Assembly: GCA_004348925.1 (NCBI GenBank)
Contig: RCMX01000002.1
Coordinates: 424,073-488,072, forward strand
DNA length: 64,000 nt
Direction of reading: 5' to 3'
Origin: Actinomycetota bacterium
GTDB taxonomy: Bacteria; Actinomycetota; Coriobacteriia; Anaerosomatales; Anaerosomataceae
In this document: positions 7,938 to 16,673 of the stretch, piece after piece
How positions within the stretch are numbered: the first letter of the stretch is position 1
Layout of the letters: each line of letters begins with the position of its first letter
Notes under the pieces: model-generated
What the model was told of the DNA's origin: nothing
Database searches by the model: none
Seen by the model: the letters and a program-made list of their open reading frames with translations, nothing else
Position numbers and translations under genes: made by a program

Positions 7938-9302
7938 TTAGCCTGCGACGACGAGCTTCTGGATGGCGGGCAGGATGAAGCTGACGATGAAGGCGACGCT
8001 TACGATCCACATGAGCCAGTGGACTTCCTTGGCCTTTCCGTGGAACACCTTGATAAGGACGTAGCTGATGAAGCCGAGCCCGATGCCGTAGCTGATGTTG
8101 TACGTGAGCGGGATGCCGACGATCGTCAGGAACGCAGGGAACGCTTCTTCGAAGTCAGTCCACGGGATATCCCGCACGCTCCCCATCATGAGGAAGCCGA
8201 CGACGATGAGCGCACCTGCCGTAATCGGGAGCGCACCGCCGACCATCGCGATGATCGGGGTGAAGAAGGCGCACAGAGCGAACAGGATACCGGTCACGAT
8301 CGGGGTCAGGCCGGTGCGTCCGCCCTCGGCTACACCGGACGCCGACTCGATGTACGTCGTGATCGAGCTGGCGCCGAACAGGCCGCCAACAGCCGCGGCA
8401 ACGGAGTCGACCGCAAGGATGTTGCGGACACCCGGGATCGTGCCGTCCTTCTCGACGAACCCGGCCTGCTCGCCGACTGAGATGACGGTGCCCATGGTAT
8501 CGAAGAAGTCGGTAAGCATCGTAGCGAAGACGAAGAGCAGCAAGGTCGGTGTGAAGACCTGCAGGAGCGCGATCGTGCTCGTGCCTTCGGGCTTCTGGAA
8601 CGGCGCGAAGAAGGTGTCGAACACCGGCATCGCGAACAACTGACCGGTCGGGAGCTTCGTAACACCGAGGATGAGCGCGGCGACGGTCGCGACGACGATT
8701 CCCCAGAGGATGTCGCCCTTCACCTTGAGTGCCATGAAGGCGATGATCGCGATAAGGCCGATGAGCGTGACCCAGACCGCGGGCTGCGTGAAGTCGCCGA
8801 GTTTGACGAGGGTGTTCGGGTCGCCCACGACAACTTTTCCGTCAACGAGGCCGATGAAGGTGATGAACAGGCCGATACCTACGCCAATCGCCCTCTTGAG
8901 ATCGAGGGGAATCGCGTTCATGACAGCCTCGCGAAGGCCGGTCATGACGAGGAGAAGGATGAGAATGCCTTCGACGAAGATGACTGACATACCGACCTGC
9001 CAGGGCACTCCTGCCCCCAGGATGATGCTGAAAGCGACGACTGCGTTCAGGCCCATGCCTGACGCGAGCGCGAATGGTCGGTTCGCGAACACACCCATGC
9101 AGATGCACATCAACGCTGCACCGAGGGTGGTTGCCGTGGCGAGCGCCGGGATCCAGGTCGCACCGGTCTCACCGAAAGCTGCCGAGAGGATACCCGGGTT
9201 CACGAAGATGATGTAGGCCATCGTCATGAATGTGACGACGCCTGCGAGGATTTCTGTCCTCACAGTGGTACCGCGCTCTTTGAACTTGAAGAACTTTTCC
9301 AT
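7938..9302 (-). CDS. pbuG: Purine permease of the AzgA/PbuG family
   Basis: The product is 454 residues. It begins with the family-typical KFKERGTTVRTEILAGVVTF, followed by MAYIIFVNPGIL. Later it has TDFFDTMGT at residues 264-272 and SSITTYIESASGVAEGGRTG near residues 315-334, both diagnostic of AzgA-like hypoxanthine/guanine/adenine permeases. It is a predicted proton symporter with about 12-14 helices. It is the first gene of a two-gene unit with uraA and has about 160 bases of upstream sequence before the NUDIX gene. I looked there for a purine riboswitch and did not find its conserved core. Confidence 0.9.
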   Translation of the reverse strand: MEKFFKFKERGTTVRTEILAGVVTFMTMAYIIFVNPGILSAAFGETGATWIPALATATTLGAALMCICMGVFANRPFALASGMGLNAVVAFSIILGAGVPWQVGMSVIFVEGILILLLVMTGLREAVMNAIPLDLKRAIGVGIGLFITFIGLVDGKVVVGDPNTLVKLGDFTQPAVWVTLIGLIAIIAFMALKVKGDILWGIVVATVAALILGVTKLPTGQLFAMPVFDTFFAPFQKPEGTSTIALLQVFTPTLLLFVFATMLTDFFDTMGTVISVGEQAGFVEKDGTIPGVRNILAVDSVAAAVGGLFGASSITTYIESASGVAEGGRTGLTPIVTGILFALCAFFTPIIAMVGGALPITAGALIVVGFLMMGSVRDIPWTDFEEAFPAFLTIVGIPLTYNISYGIGLGFISYVLIKVFHGKAKEVHWLMWIVSVAFIVSFILPAIQKLVVAG

Positions 9303-9461
9303 CGCACCAGCCCTTCCCTTGGACGTGCTTGTCAGTTATGCACGGTGGTCGCGACCGCCCCAACGGTCACGCGTTCGACTCCTTAGCGTTCGGTGCCATT
9401 CCCCCTTCCGGCGCGAGCGGTGTCGCCATCTGTGGACTTATGTAAAGTGATGATTGATGGC

Positions 9462-9938
9462 TCATGCGTGGCCCGTCTCGGGCGTCCAGATCGGGCCCAG
9501 GTAAACAGCCGACGCGGTGAAGTCGTGAGCGAACGCATCCTGTATCTGTGATGCGATCGCCGGTCGGAGATCAAGCTCCGTTATCCGGGCGACAGGAATC
9601 ACCTCGACTGCCTCGATGCTCCTGTCCGAGGGACGATTGAGGATACTCCCGTCTCTGACCTCGGTCAGGAATGTGATGTTCACGAGGTGGCGGTCCCCTG
9701 TCGGCGAAATGGTGTCGTTGATGAACAGCGGCCGAACAGGCCGGCACTGCAGTCCGGTCTCCTCGGCCACCTCGCGAACAAGCGCATCGGCCAGCGTCTC
9801 CCCGGAGTCGACTCCCCCGCCGGGAAGCAGGTAGTATGGCGCGGCGGAGCGACGCTGGCGAACGAGCACGATCGAGTCGTCCAGCATGATGATCGCAGCG
9901 ACTCGTACCCGGGGGCGGTCAGACGCCCGTGCTGCCAA
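9462..9938 (-). CDS. NUDIX hydrolase
   Basis: The product is 158 residues from a TTG start at 9938, which has GGGGGGAGGG just upstream and overlaps the end of dut by 20 bases. The longer frame would run deep into dut. The NUDIX box is complete: [24 protein letters not shown], where the REVAEE part supplies the metal-binding glutamates. It is the last gene of the dNTP operon. A role in hydrolysing oxidised or excess nucleotides fits, but NUDIX substrates cannot be read from sequence. Confidence 0.8.
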   Translation of the reverse strand: MAARASDRPRVRVAAIIMLDDSIVLVRQRRSAAPYYLLPGGGVDSGETLADALVREVAEETGLQCRPVRPLFINDTISPTGDRHLVNITFLTEVRDGSILNRPSDRSIEAVEVIPVARITELDLRPAIASQIQDAFAHDFTASAVYLGPIWTPETGHA

Positions 9939-10350
9939 AGCCGCCCTCCCCCCTCTGTGTAGTATCGAGTTCGTCGACGGAAACGAGTTCCACGTGTTCG
10001 ACGCGCTGGATGACGAGCTGCGCGATCTTGTCGCCGCGGTGGATCTCGATGGGCACGGCGGGATCAAGATTGATCACGATGACTTTGATCTCTCCCCGGT
10101 AGTGGCTGTCAATGAGGCCCGGAGTGTTCACGAGGCTGAGTCCCCGCTTGATGGCCAGGCCGCTTCTCGGCTGGACGAAACCGGCGTGCCCGGACGGAAT
10201 CGCGACTGCGATGCCTGTAGGGATAAGGACTCGCTGAAGCGGCTGCAAGACGCAATCCTCGGCAGAGTACAGGTCGAGTCCGGCGTCGCCGGTGTGCGCG
10301 TAGGCTGGCAGCGGCAGGCTCTCGTCGAGTCGCCGTATCTCCATCTTCAC
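9919..10350 (-). CDS. dut: Deoxyuridine 5'-triphosphate nucleotidohydrolase (dUTPase)
   Basis: The GTG at 10350 is preferred because GAGGGG lies upstream and it starts three bases after the nrdG stop; the 143-residue product is typical in length. All five trimeric dUTPase motifs are seen in order: [18 protein letters not shown], a third motif containing [23 protein letters not shown], and the C-terminal glycine-rich [10 protein letters not shown]. It cleaves dUTP to dUMP and pyrophosphate, keeping uracil out of DNA and feeding thymidylate synthesis. Its position in a ribonucleotide reductase operon fits this. Confidence 0.93.
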   Translation of the reverse strand: MKMEIRRLDESLPLPAYAHTGDAGLDLYSAEDCVLQPLQRVLIPTGIAVAIPSGHAGFVQPRSGLAIKRGLSLVNTPGLIDSHYRGEIKVIVINLDPAVPIEIHRGDKIAQLVIQRVEHVELVSVDELDTTQRGEGGFGSTGV

Positions 10351-10352
10351 GG

Positions 10353-11084
10353 TCAGGCACCCCTCAGCATGGTTGGGATGTACTCGTTGCATCTGCCGAC
10401 GGTTGCGGCGAGTGCATCCGGACGATATGGAAGGACCGCCGAGGCTCTGGGATCCAGGGTGCTTTCCGCGACAAACTGCTGCACGGCGTAGCGGTCGCCG
10501 CCTTCAACAGAGCGAGCGATGTCGACGAGATCGTCGAGTACGATCGCTCCCGGATAGGCAGTGGTCCTGAATTCGTGTGGTACACCGCTTGCGATGATGA
10601 GTTCAACCGACCGGCTGACGCGTGCCCCGGAATTGCGAACCCCGGTGAGCGCGTCATACCGATCGAATGCGGTCTTCAGATCGAGCGCGATGTACGAGAC
10701 GAGGCCGTCTGCGAGCACCGATTCAAGCACCTCGGGGTTGTTTCCGTTGGTGTCGAGCTTCACCGGTAGCTGCATCCGGGAGAAGAGCTGCAGGACGCGG
10801 TCAAGATCGGGGTCGGTCGTCGGCTCTCCGCCGGTGATGACCACGCCGTCGAGCCAGCCCCGCTTGGACTCGAGGTGCTCGGACAGCCCGTTCCATGATG
10901 CCGGATCTGCGGGCGTCTCGATCAATGCCGCGTTGTGGCAGAACGGACACCGGAAATCACATCCGCCAAGGAAGATGGTCGTGGTGACACGTCCGGGCCA
11001 GTCCAACATGCCGACCGGCAGCCATCCCGCGAGACGTTGCGTCGGGGCCTTTGCTGTCGGGTTGCGTGTCGGCGAAGCACTCAA
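10353..11084 (-). CDS. nrdG: Anaerobic ribonucleotide reductase activating protein (radical SAM)
   Basis: The product is 243 residues from a TTG start at 11084 with GAGAGG upstream. The radical SAM cluster motif is CDFRCPFC near residues 42-49 (CX3CX2C), followed by a GGEPT motif near residue 85. NrdG uses S-adenosylmethionine and a 4Fe-4S cluster to place the glycyl radical on NrdD. It lies eleven bases after the glutaredoxin-like gene. The enzyme is oxygen-sensitive, so its presence points to anaerobic growth. Confidence 0.92.
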   Translation of the reverse strand: MSASPTRNPTAKAPTQRLAGWLPVGMLDWPGRVTTTIFLGGCDFRCPFCHNAALIETPADPASWNGLSEHLESKRGWLDGVVITGGEPTTDPDLDRVLQLFSRMQLPVKLDTNGNNPEVLESVLADGLVSYIALDLKTAFDRYDALTGVRNSGARVSRSVELIIASGVPHEFRTTAYPGAIVLDDLVDIARSVEGGDRYAVQQFVAESTLDPRASAVLPYRPDALAATVGRCNEYIPTMLRGA

Positions 11085-11095
11085 GGACGTACCTC

Positions 11096-11341
11096 TCAGT
11101 TTGCCAGAAGCGTGTGCAGATCCCCTGCCGGTGGAGCTTCCCCTCGCCAGCCAGCTACCTCACGGCCGGAGGAATCGAACACCAGCACCGAAGGAGTCGC
11201 CATCACACCGTAGAACGACGCTTCAGCGAGCCCATCGACGGAATCGACGTCGTACTCCGAGACGCTCAGAATCCCTTCGCAGGCCTTCTTGGCGGCCGGG
11301 CAACGGGGGCAGTCTTTCTTGATGAAGAGTTTGACTTCCAT
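11096..11341 (-). CDS. Glutaredoxin/thioredoxin-like small redox protein
   Basis: The product is 81 residues with a CPRC active site at positions 11-14 and a cis-proline loop (MATPSVLVF), both features of the glutaredoxin/NrdH fold. It sits between nrdD and nrdG and is probably an electron donor or a repair factor for NrdD. Known class III reductases use formate or a thioredoxin/glutaredoxin system. A dedicated thiol donor here would suggest the thiol-dependent kind, which is inference. Confidence 0.82.
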   Translation of the reverse strand: MEVKLFIKKDCPRCPAAKKACEGILSVSEYDVDSVDGLAEASFYGVMATPSVLVFDSSGREVAGWRGEAPPAGDLHTLLAN

Positions 11342-11356
11342 ATGAGACTCCCTGGC

Positions 11357-13489
11357 CTATGCCGAGACGATCTGAGAATCGGAGAGATCCGTTCGTACAC
11401 GGTCGTAGAGTTCTCCCACTTTGCTCCTATTCCACGTCTGGACCTTGCTGAAGTACCCCACGATGCGAGTGACCCCGTAGACCTCCAGGGATCCGCACAG
11501 CGGACACTGCGACTTGAGTCCGCGGCTGGTGCGACGGCATGACTCGCACACGGTGAACTCCGGGCTGAATGCGATCTGGGAGCATTGCGTGTTACGGAAG
11601 GTCTTCTCCACGAAGGAGCGGATCGCCGATGGGTCGGGTTCGCTCTCCCCGAGCCACACATGGACGATCGCCCCTGCCTCGATGAGGGGGTGGAAGCGCG
11701 ACTGCTTCTCCACACGTGTTATGTAGTCGATCGGCGCGTCCGCTGCGAGATGGATCGAGTTGGTGTAGTAGTAGTTCGTGCTGGTGAGATCGCCCTTCAC
11801 GACGGCGGCCGTCTGCTCGGGCCAATACTTCATGTCAAGCTTGGCGAGACGGTACCCGGCAGACTCGGCCGGGCTCTCCTCGAGCACGAGGTTGATTCCG
11901 TACCGTTCAGAGATCTCACGGCACTTCAGGCTCATGGCCGAGATAACCTTCAACCCGAACCTGAGGGCCTGATCTGATTCATGAAGTTGCTGCCCTGTGT
12001 GCACCTGGACCAGTTCGTTGAGACCGATGAGTCCCGCGAGGTACGTAAGCCTGTCCATCTTCAGGTACGGGCTGCCGTCAAGGTCGAGAGTGAGCATGCC
12101 GAGCGGCCCTTCGGCACCAAGGTCGAAGAGCTCCTGGATGAAGGCGCGCTTCTGGGCATGCGCCTTGCCGACCAACTCAAGCGTCCTGTTGATCTCCATG
12201 AACAGCGCCTGGTCGCTCCCGTGCGCCTTGTACGCGATTCGTGGCAGGTTGATCGTCACGTTCTGCAGCGCCGAGAAGCGCATCTTTTCCGGAGTAATGG
12301 TCTCTTTCAGTTGGTCCTGGCTCAACTTGAGCTTCAGCCTGCAACACTGGGAGACCGTCACCTCGTCGCCACGGTCGAAGACGAAGTACGTGATTCCCTG
12401 CTTGCTTGCTACCGCACATGCCTGATCGAGGAATGTCTCATGTCCTTCGGTATGGAAGAAGTCCTCGCTGATGTGAAGCAGCGGCTTCGGGAATACGAAG
12501 GTCTTCCCGTGCGCATCTCCTCGCATGTAGACGTTGAACATCGCCTTCAGGAACGCCTGGGCTTCCTTCTCGTACGCCGCGTACGTCTTCCCGGTGTACT
12601 CGCCACCGGGGCCAATGGCGGGGGTGTCAGCGAAGTGACGGGGCACGTTGTAGTAGAGGTTGAAGTCCGTGAAGACCACTTGCGACCCTCGTGCCCCTGC
12701 AAGCTGGTTGAACTCGAAGATGAGCATCTGTGCAAGTTGGTCGAGCTCCTCAGGGGTCTTTCCGACCAGGTACGGGGCGAGAAAGACATTGACGGCCTCC
12801 CACCCCACGGCACCCGCGTAGTGCGCCTGCAGCGCGCTGGCCATCTTTACCATGTGCCCGATGAGAACCTCAGGGTGTTTAGCCGGCTTGGAGACAGACG
12901 TTATGTTCGGGAGCTTGAGTCCGAACTTCTTGATGTACTCAAGGCTGTGTCCACCGCAGTACGGGCGGATGATGAATCCGAGGTCATGTAGGTGGATATC
13001 ACCCACGTAGTGGGCCTCCGCGACATCGTCGGAGAAGACTCTGCGCAGTGCGAACTCTTTAAGGATCGTCTCGGCAAGGGTGAGGTTGATGGATTCGGGA
13101 TTGTGGGTCGTGTTGCTGTTCTCTTTGTTCGCGTTGGTGATGATCTGCTCGACATCCCACATCGGAAGACCGATGTGGGTGTGCTTCTTCAGCGTCGTGG
13201 TGAGGCCCCGGTCGAGCAACTCGAGGTCGACGAACTCGCGGATGATCGCAGTCGTCACGGTCATGAGATTCGTACCATCGATCCGGTCCTCGACCGCGAG
13301 CGCAATCTCCTCGGCTAGTCGTGGGGCGATTCCGGTCTCCTTGACCAATGACTCCGCGATCTTCGATCGGTCCCAGGTGTCGATCTCCTGTCGGGAGGTC
13401 GTCGAGACCAGGAGTGCGATGTCCATAGCATCGGCGCCGTGCGGTGAGGTCGCAGGCTTGATCACACTGATTACGCGTTCCAGAACCAT
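11357..13489 (-). CDS. nrdD: Anaerobic ribonucleoside-triphosphate reductase
   Basis: The product is 710 residues, full length. An ATP-cone allosteric domain covers roughly residues 1-100 (ERVISVIKPATSPHGADAMD). The active-site barrel includes the SQCCRLKLKL segment. The C-terminus has a zinc site from C648, C651, C662 and C665, followed by the glycyl radical loop RIVGY with the radical glycine at 678. It reduces NTPs to dNTPs without oxygen. The gene is 55 bases downstream of nrdR and upstream of the redox partner, nrdG and dut. No aerobic (class I) reductase is in the window. Confidence 0.95.
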   Translation of the reverse strand: MVLERVISVIKPATSPHGADAMDIALLVSTTSRQEIDTWDRSKIAESLVKETGIAPRLAEEIALAVEDRIDGTNLMTVTTAIIREFVDLELLDRGLTTTLKKHTHIGLPMWDVEQIITNANKENSNTTHNPESINLTLAETILKEFALRRVFSDDVAEAHYVGDIHLHDLGFIIRPYCGGHSLEYIKKFGLKLPNITSVSKPAKHPEVLIGHMVKMASALQAHYAGAVGWEAVNVFLAPYLVGKTPEELDQLAQMLIFEFNQLAGARGSQVVFTDFNLYYNVPRHFADTPAIGPGGEYTGKTYAAYEKEAQAFLKAMFNVYMRGDAHGKTFVFPKPLLHISEDFFHTEGHETFLDQACAVASKQGITYFVFDRGDEVTVSQCCRLKLKLSQDQLKETITPEKMRFSALQNVTINLPRIAYKAHGSDQALFMEINRTLELVGKAHAQKRAFIQELFDLGAEGPLGMLTLDLDGSPYLKMDRLTYLAGLIGLNELVQVHTGQQLHESDQALRFGLKVISAMSLKCREISERYGINLVLEESPAESAGYRLAKLDMKYWPEQTAAVVKGDLTSTNYYYTNSIHLAADAPIDYITRVEKQSRFHPLIEAGAIVHVWLGESEPDPSAIRSFVEKTFRNTQCSQIAFSPEFTVCESCRRTSRGLKSQCPLCGSLEVYGVTRIVGYFSKVQTWNRSKVGELYDRVRTDLSDSQIVSA

Positions 13490-13543
13490 CTCGTGCCCTT
13501 TCCGGGTGCCGACGCTGTTGAGCCTTGAATCACAGGGTGCGCA

Positions 13544-13987
13544 TCACAGTTTCTTGAGTTCGGATGTGAACTCATCAAGATCCTGAAACTGCTTGTAGAC
13601 CGAGGCGAACCTGATGTACGCGACCTTGTCCAACTCCAGGAGACGCTTGAGCACCATGTCGCCAAGGTGCTTCGCGCTCACCTCGTACGAGAACGAGTTG
13701 TGCAACTCGGTCTCGATCCCATCGATCAACGCCTCAAGCTGCTGAGGCGTCACGTTCCGTTTCGCCGTCGCCACAATGAGCCCGCGAAGGAGTTTCGCGC
13801 GGTCGAACGGCTCGCGACTTGAGTCGCGCTTCACGACCATAAGCGGCATCTCTTCACGACGTTCGTACGTCGTGAAGCGCTGCTCGCATTGCAGGCACTC
13901 ACGGCGTCGCCGAATCGCATCTCCTGATTCCGAGACCCGTGAATCGACGACTTTAGTCTCCGCGTGGCCGCAGTAAGGACACCGCAT
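13544..13987 (-). CDS. nrdR: Transcriptional repressor NrdR
   Basis: The product is 147 residues, with a zinc ribbon from Cys3, Cys6, Cys31 and Cys34 and an ATP-cone domain (residues about 49-139) that senses dATP/ATP. NrdR represses ribonucleotide reductase genes by binding paired NrdR boxes. Here it is the first gene of the operon it should control. A box-like sequence lies 39-54 bases upstream of its start. In mycobacteria nrdR also neighbours the LysM gene and lexA, as it does here. Confidence 0.94.
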   Translation of the reverse strand: MRCPYCGHAETKVVDSRVSESGDAIRRRRECLQCEQRFTTYERREEMPLMVVKRDSSREPFDRAKLLRGLIVATAKRNVTPQQLEALIDGIETELHNSFSYEVSAKHLGDMVLKRLLELDKVAYIRFASVYKQFQDLDEFTSELKKL

Positions 13988-14003
13988 GGCCGCACCCCCA
14001 CAT

Positions 14004-14024
14004 CTAGGCTTTGAACGAGCCTAG
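14004..14024 (-). promoter_or_regulatory. Hairpin in the nrdR leader
   Basis: CTAGGCT-TTGAACG-AGCCTAG is a perfect seven-base-pair inverted repeat with a seven-base loop. It lies 17 bases before the nrdR start, just upstream of the G-rich SD. It could modulate translation initiation or be a protein-binding dyad; neither is shown. Confidence 0.4.
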
Positions 14025-14025
14025 C

Positions 14026-14041
14026 ACACAACATATGGGGC
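14026..14041 (-). promoter_or_regulatory. Candidate NrdR box upstream of nrdR
   Basis: On the - strand the site reads GCCCCATATGTTGTGT, which matches the known box core (C-x-ATAT-x-T-x-GTGT of the 16-base palindrome ACACWATATATWGTGT) at about 11 positions. It sits between a TTGTAG and a weak TAGGCT spaced 17 bases apart, so binding could block polymerase. Boxes normally occur in pairs about 31 bases apart; I could not find a clear second one. Confidence 0.45.
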
Positions 14042-14100
14042 TACAACGACGAATTGGCCCAGAGCCGACTTTGGTGTGCGGAAGGCGGAAGAACCGCCGG

Positions 14101-14487
14101 TCAGCGGCTTACCATTGCTGCCGCATTCTCGGATTCTGCTGGTACGCGAAGAAGCTGCCCTTCACGAAGGGCGCTATCGGACAGTTCGTTCGCGGATCGG
14201 ATGGCAGCGACGGTCTGCGCAGTCGTGAGTCCTTCGATTGGATGCGCCTTCGCGATGCCCCACAGGGTCTCCGAGGTGCTCACCTTTATCGTCACGGCGC
14301 CGGGCCAAGCGGGCACGGAGTCACGCAGGCCGGGCAGCAGTGCGATGAGAAGGACGACCAGGAGGGCGGCTGCGAGGATGCCGAGTTCGGCTGCGCTTAA
14401 GCGCGCCTTCGAACGCGCACGTCCGAGCGGAAACGATCGCCGGGCGGTCATGGTTGTGATGGTCACTGCGGCTTCTTCTCCGCGCAT
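14101..14487 (-). CDS. LysM-domain membrane protein, likely SOS-induced cell-division inhibitor (YneA/ChiZ/DivS position)
   Basis: The start at 14487 is chosen because of an upstream GGGGGAGAG; the product is 128 residues. A basic cytoplasmic N-terminus is followed by one membrane helix near residues 36-51 (LGILAAALLVVLLIAL), then an extracellular LysM domain (VSTSETLWGIAKAHP to EGQLLRVP). It is divergent from lexA across a region with several LexA boxes. The same arrangement is known for yneA in Bacillus, Rv2719c (ChiZ) in Mycobacterium and divS in Corynebacterium, which halt septation during DNA damage. By position and architecture this is the equivalent. Confidence 0.78.
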   Translation of the reverse strand: MRGEEAAVTITTMTARRSFPLGRARSKARLSAAELGILAAALLVVLLIALLPGLRDSVPAWPGAVTIKVSTSETLWGIAKAHPIEGLTTAQTVAAIRSANELSDSALREGQLLRVPAESENAAAMVSR

Positions 14488-14520
14488 CGCACTCTCCCCC
14501 TTGCCGGGTCCCATTGGATG

Positions 14521-14546
14521 GTCAGACTGTAGCGATCGGGTCTGAC
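14521..14546. repeat. Inverted repeat GTCAGAC-N12-GTCTGAC
   Basis: Seven-base arms at 14521-14527 and 14540-14546 flank a TACAGT (- strand) that could be the -10 element of the LysM gene. It may be an operator or a 5' hairpin of that transcript. No family is assigned. Confidence 0.35.
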
Positions 14547-14562
14547 ATCAACGGGTGCAAAG

Positions 14563-14576
14563 CGAACGTATGTTCT
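14563..14576. promoter_or_regulatory. LexA box 1
   Basis: CGAACGTATGTTCT matches the Gram-positive LexA/DinR consensus CGAAC-N4-GTTCG, with a single departure at the last base. It lies nearest the LysM gene and probably serves it. Confidence 0.75.
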
Positions 14577-14590
14577 TGTTGCATGGTATA

Positions 14591-14604
14591 CGAACACGTG
14601 TTCG
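14591..14604. promoter_or_regulatory. LexA box 2 (perfect palindrome)
   Basis: CGAACACGTGTTCG is a perfect match to the consensus and extends to a 20-base perfect palindrome from 14588 to 14607. It is placed centrally between the two divergent genes, 28 bases from box 1. Confidence 0.88.
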
Positions 14605-14620
14605 TATGCAAGCACCAAAG

Positions 14621-14634
14621 CGAACGCATGTTTG
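14621..14634. promoter_or_regulatory. LexA box 3, overlapping the lexA promoter
   Basis: CGAACGCATGTTTG has one change from the consensus. It overlaps a -35-like TTGCAC (14632-14637) that is 17 bases from TACACT (14655-14660), a plausible lexA promoter. Binding here would give autoregulation. Confidence 0.75.
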
Positions 14635-14660
14635 CACCGGCGATGCGAACGTCGTACACT
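14632..14660 (+). promoter_or_regulatory. Candidate lexA promoter
   Basis: TTGCAC and TACACT are separated by 17 bases, with a predicted start near 14667 and the lexA ATG at 14696. LexA box 3 covers the upstream half. Confidence 0.5.
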
Positions 14661-14667
14661 GTGAGTA

Positions 14668-14681
14668 CGAACGTGCTTTCG
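14668..14681. promoter_or_regulatory. Weak LexA half-box near the lexA transcript start
   Basis: CGAACGTGCTTTCG keeps the left arm and a degenerate right arm of the consensus. It would lie at the transcription start. It may add cooperativity or may be a chance match. Confidence 0.4.
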
Positions 14682-14695
14682 GTCAGGGGGATTTG

Positions 14696-15322
14696 ATGGA
14701 ATACCGCGCCGAGCTTACAAAGCGTCAGCGCCAGATACTCGATTTCATCCGAGCTGAGATACATCGCTGCGGCTATCCCCCTTCCGTTCGGGAGATAGGC
14801 GAGGCGATTGGATTGTCTTCTTCATCCACCGTGCACTCGCACCTTGCCGCCCTTGAGGCCAAAGGATTCCTGAGAAGAGATCCGAGCAAGCCACGTGCGC
14901 TTGAGGTGCTTGATTACCGCGATACCGATCGTGGCGTGGACTACGGCAAGGTTCAGGCAGTTCCGCTTGTCGGTTCGGTCGCTGCCGGCTCCCCCATTCT
15001 CGCTGCCGAGAATATCGAGGCGACCGTGTCGCTGCCCGCGGAGCTCGGCGGTGCGGAGTCGACCTTCATACTCAGAGTCAAGGGCGAAAGCATGATCGAG
15101 GCGGGGATTCTCGATGGCGATTTCGTCGTCGTTCGGCAGCAGCCGACTGCCACGAATGGCGACATCGTTGTTGCGATGATCGACGAAGAGGCGACCGTGA
15201 AGCGGTACTTCCTCGAGCCTGATCGGGTACGGCTACAGCCTGAGAACTCGTCGATGGAGCCGATCTACGCCCGGGACCTCACCATTCTCGGCAAAGTGGT
15301 CGCGCTCTTCCGTCGCATCTAG
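14696..15322 (+). CDS. lexA: SOS response repressor LexA
   Basis: The start at 14696 follows a GGGGG SD and gives the standard N-terminus; the product is 208 residues. An N-terminal winged helix ([15 protein letters not shown], with [23 protein letters not shown]) precedes the S24 peptidase domain. The self-cleavage site is Ala97-Gly98 (SVAAGSP). The catalytic pair is Ser132 (GESM) and Lys169 (ATVKRYF). When RecA filaments form, LexA cuts itself and releases the boxes found upstream and before recA. The gene ends in a stop codon that shares bases with the convergent hflX stop. Confidence 0.97.
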   Translation: MEYRAELTKRQRQILDFIRAEIHRCGYPPSVREIGEAIGLSSSSTVHSHLAALEAKGFLRRDPSKPRALEVLDYRDTDRGVDYGKVQAVPLVGSVAAGSPILAAENIEATVSLPAELGGAESTFILRVKGESMIEAGILDGDFVVVRQQPTATNGDIVVAMIDEEATVKRYFLEPDRVRLQPENSSMEPIYARDLTILGKVVALFRRI

Positions 15323-16650
15323 TTCTCGCCGACGGCCTGATCGGACTCCCATTCGCTGAACTGCGCGGCTACGCCCGGACTTGCCTTGAAGACCAAGTGC
15401 GTGCCTTCCCCGGTGTGCTCCTCAGTGATGATGTGGCCGCGCTCGTGCGCGAGTCGAACAAGATCACCCCTGGTATACGGGACGAGCACCTCGATGGTCG
15501 TTTCCGCTCGAGAGGCTTCGACGCCGATCCGCTCGAGCAGCCTGTCGAGTCCCTGTCGGGTGGCGCCCGACACGAATACCGCGTTCGGCTCTGAAGCCTG
15601 CAGCCGAACAAGCTCATCCGGAGGCAGCAGGTCGCACTTGTTGTAGACCAACACCTGTTGGCGCCCCGTGGCCTGGATCTCGCCAAGGACTTCATGGACC
15701 GCAGCGATGTGCGCGCGGGCCAGCTCGTGGGATGCGTCGACCACGTGGAGCTGCAACTCCGCTTCCCGAACCTCATCGAGCGTTGACTTGAACGCCTCAA
15801 CGAGCCCGTGTGGAAGCTTGTTGATGAAGCCGACGGTATCGGTGAGCGTGATCTCGCGTCCCTCGGGAAGCTCTAGCTTGCGTGTCGTAGCATCCAGTGT
15901 GGCGAAGAGCTTGTCTTCGACCAGCACATCCGCATCCGTGAGCGAGTTGAGCAGCGTCGACTTGCCGGCGTTCGTATACCCGACGAGTGCGACCCGGAAC
16001 ACCCCTGAACGACTGCGTGCATGCCGCTGCGTCTCGCGGTTCCTGGACACCTGCTTCAGCTCACGTCTGAGCTCCTGGATTCGCGTCCGGGCCAGGCGTC
16101 TGTCTGTCTCGAGCTGCGTCTCGCCGGGACCGCGGGTTCCGATGCCGACCGCGCCACCCGATGCGGCAGCAGCCTGGCCGAAATGTCGCCACAAGCCTCT
16201 GAGCCGGGGAAGCAGATACTCCATCTGTGCGAGCTCGACTTGCAGGCGGCCTTCCCGGCTCTTCGCATGGAGCGCGAAGATGTCGAGGATGAGCGCGGTA
16301 CGATCGAGCACCTTGATCTCGGGAAGTGCCGTTTCGATATTCGACTGCTGTGAGGGTGTCAAGTCATCATCGAACACGACAAGGCTGGCCTCGGTCTTTC
16401 GAACGAGCTCTGCGATCTCCTCGACCTTGCCGCTGCCGACGAACGTCTTTGGATGCGGCCGGTCCAGACGCTGGGTCACCGTACCGACGACCACAGCACC
16501 CGCAGTGTCCGTCAGCCGCTCAAGCTCGGCGAGGTCGTCTTCGAGGGACCAGCCGCTGTCGCGGCCCCTGTCCACACCGACGAGAACGGCCCTGTCGATG
16601 ACGTCGCGTATGACCTCATGTGGCGTGAAGCGTTTCGGGTTGGTGCTCAT
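15319..16650 (-). CDS. hflX: Ribosome-associated GTPase HflX
   Basis: The product is 443 residues. The N-terminal HflX domain includes [16 protein letters not shown] and [13 protein letters not shown] coiled-coil linker follows, with [20 protein letters not shown]. The G domain has G1 [10 protein letters not shown]3 DTVGF and G4 NKCD. HflX splits stalled or hibernating 70S ribosomes under stress. It is the last gene of the long - strand run and is convergent with lexA. In Bacillus the homologue (ynbA) lies between miaA/hfq and lexA, matching this order. Confidence 0.95.
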   Translation of the reverse strand: MSTNPKRFTPHEVIRDVIDRAVLVGVDRGRDSGWSLEDDLAELERLTDTAGAVVVGTVTQRLDRPHPKTFVGSGKVEEIAELVRKTEASLVVFDDDLTPSQQSNIETALPEIKVLDRTALILDIFALHAKSREGRLQVELAQMEYLLPRLRGLWRHFGQAAAASGGAVGIGTRGPGETQLETDRRLARTRIQELRRELKQVSRNRETQRHARSRSGVFRVALVGYTNAGKSTLLNSLTDADVLVEDKLFATLDATTRKLELPEGREITLTDTVGFINKLPHGLVEAFKSTLDEVREAELQLHVVDASHELARAHIAAVHEVLGEIQATGRQQVLVYNKCDLLPPDELVRLQASEPNAVFVSGATRQGLDRLLERIGVEASRAETTIEVLVPYTRGDLVRLAHERGHIITEEHTGEGTHLVFKASPGVAAQFSEWESDQAVGEN

Positions 16651-16673
16651 AGTCGCGGCGCGCCGCCGCCTCC

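Noticed and set aside
9303..9461. Purine riboswitch before the AzgA-type permease
   Set aside because: The conserved loop sequences and the three-way junction core of the purine aptamer could not be found on the - strand; only an ordinary leader is seen.
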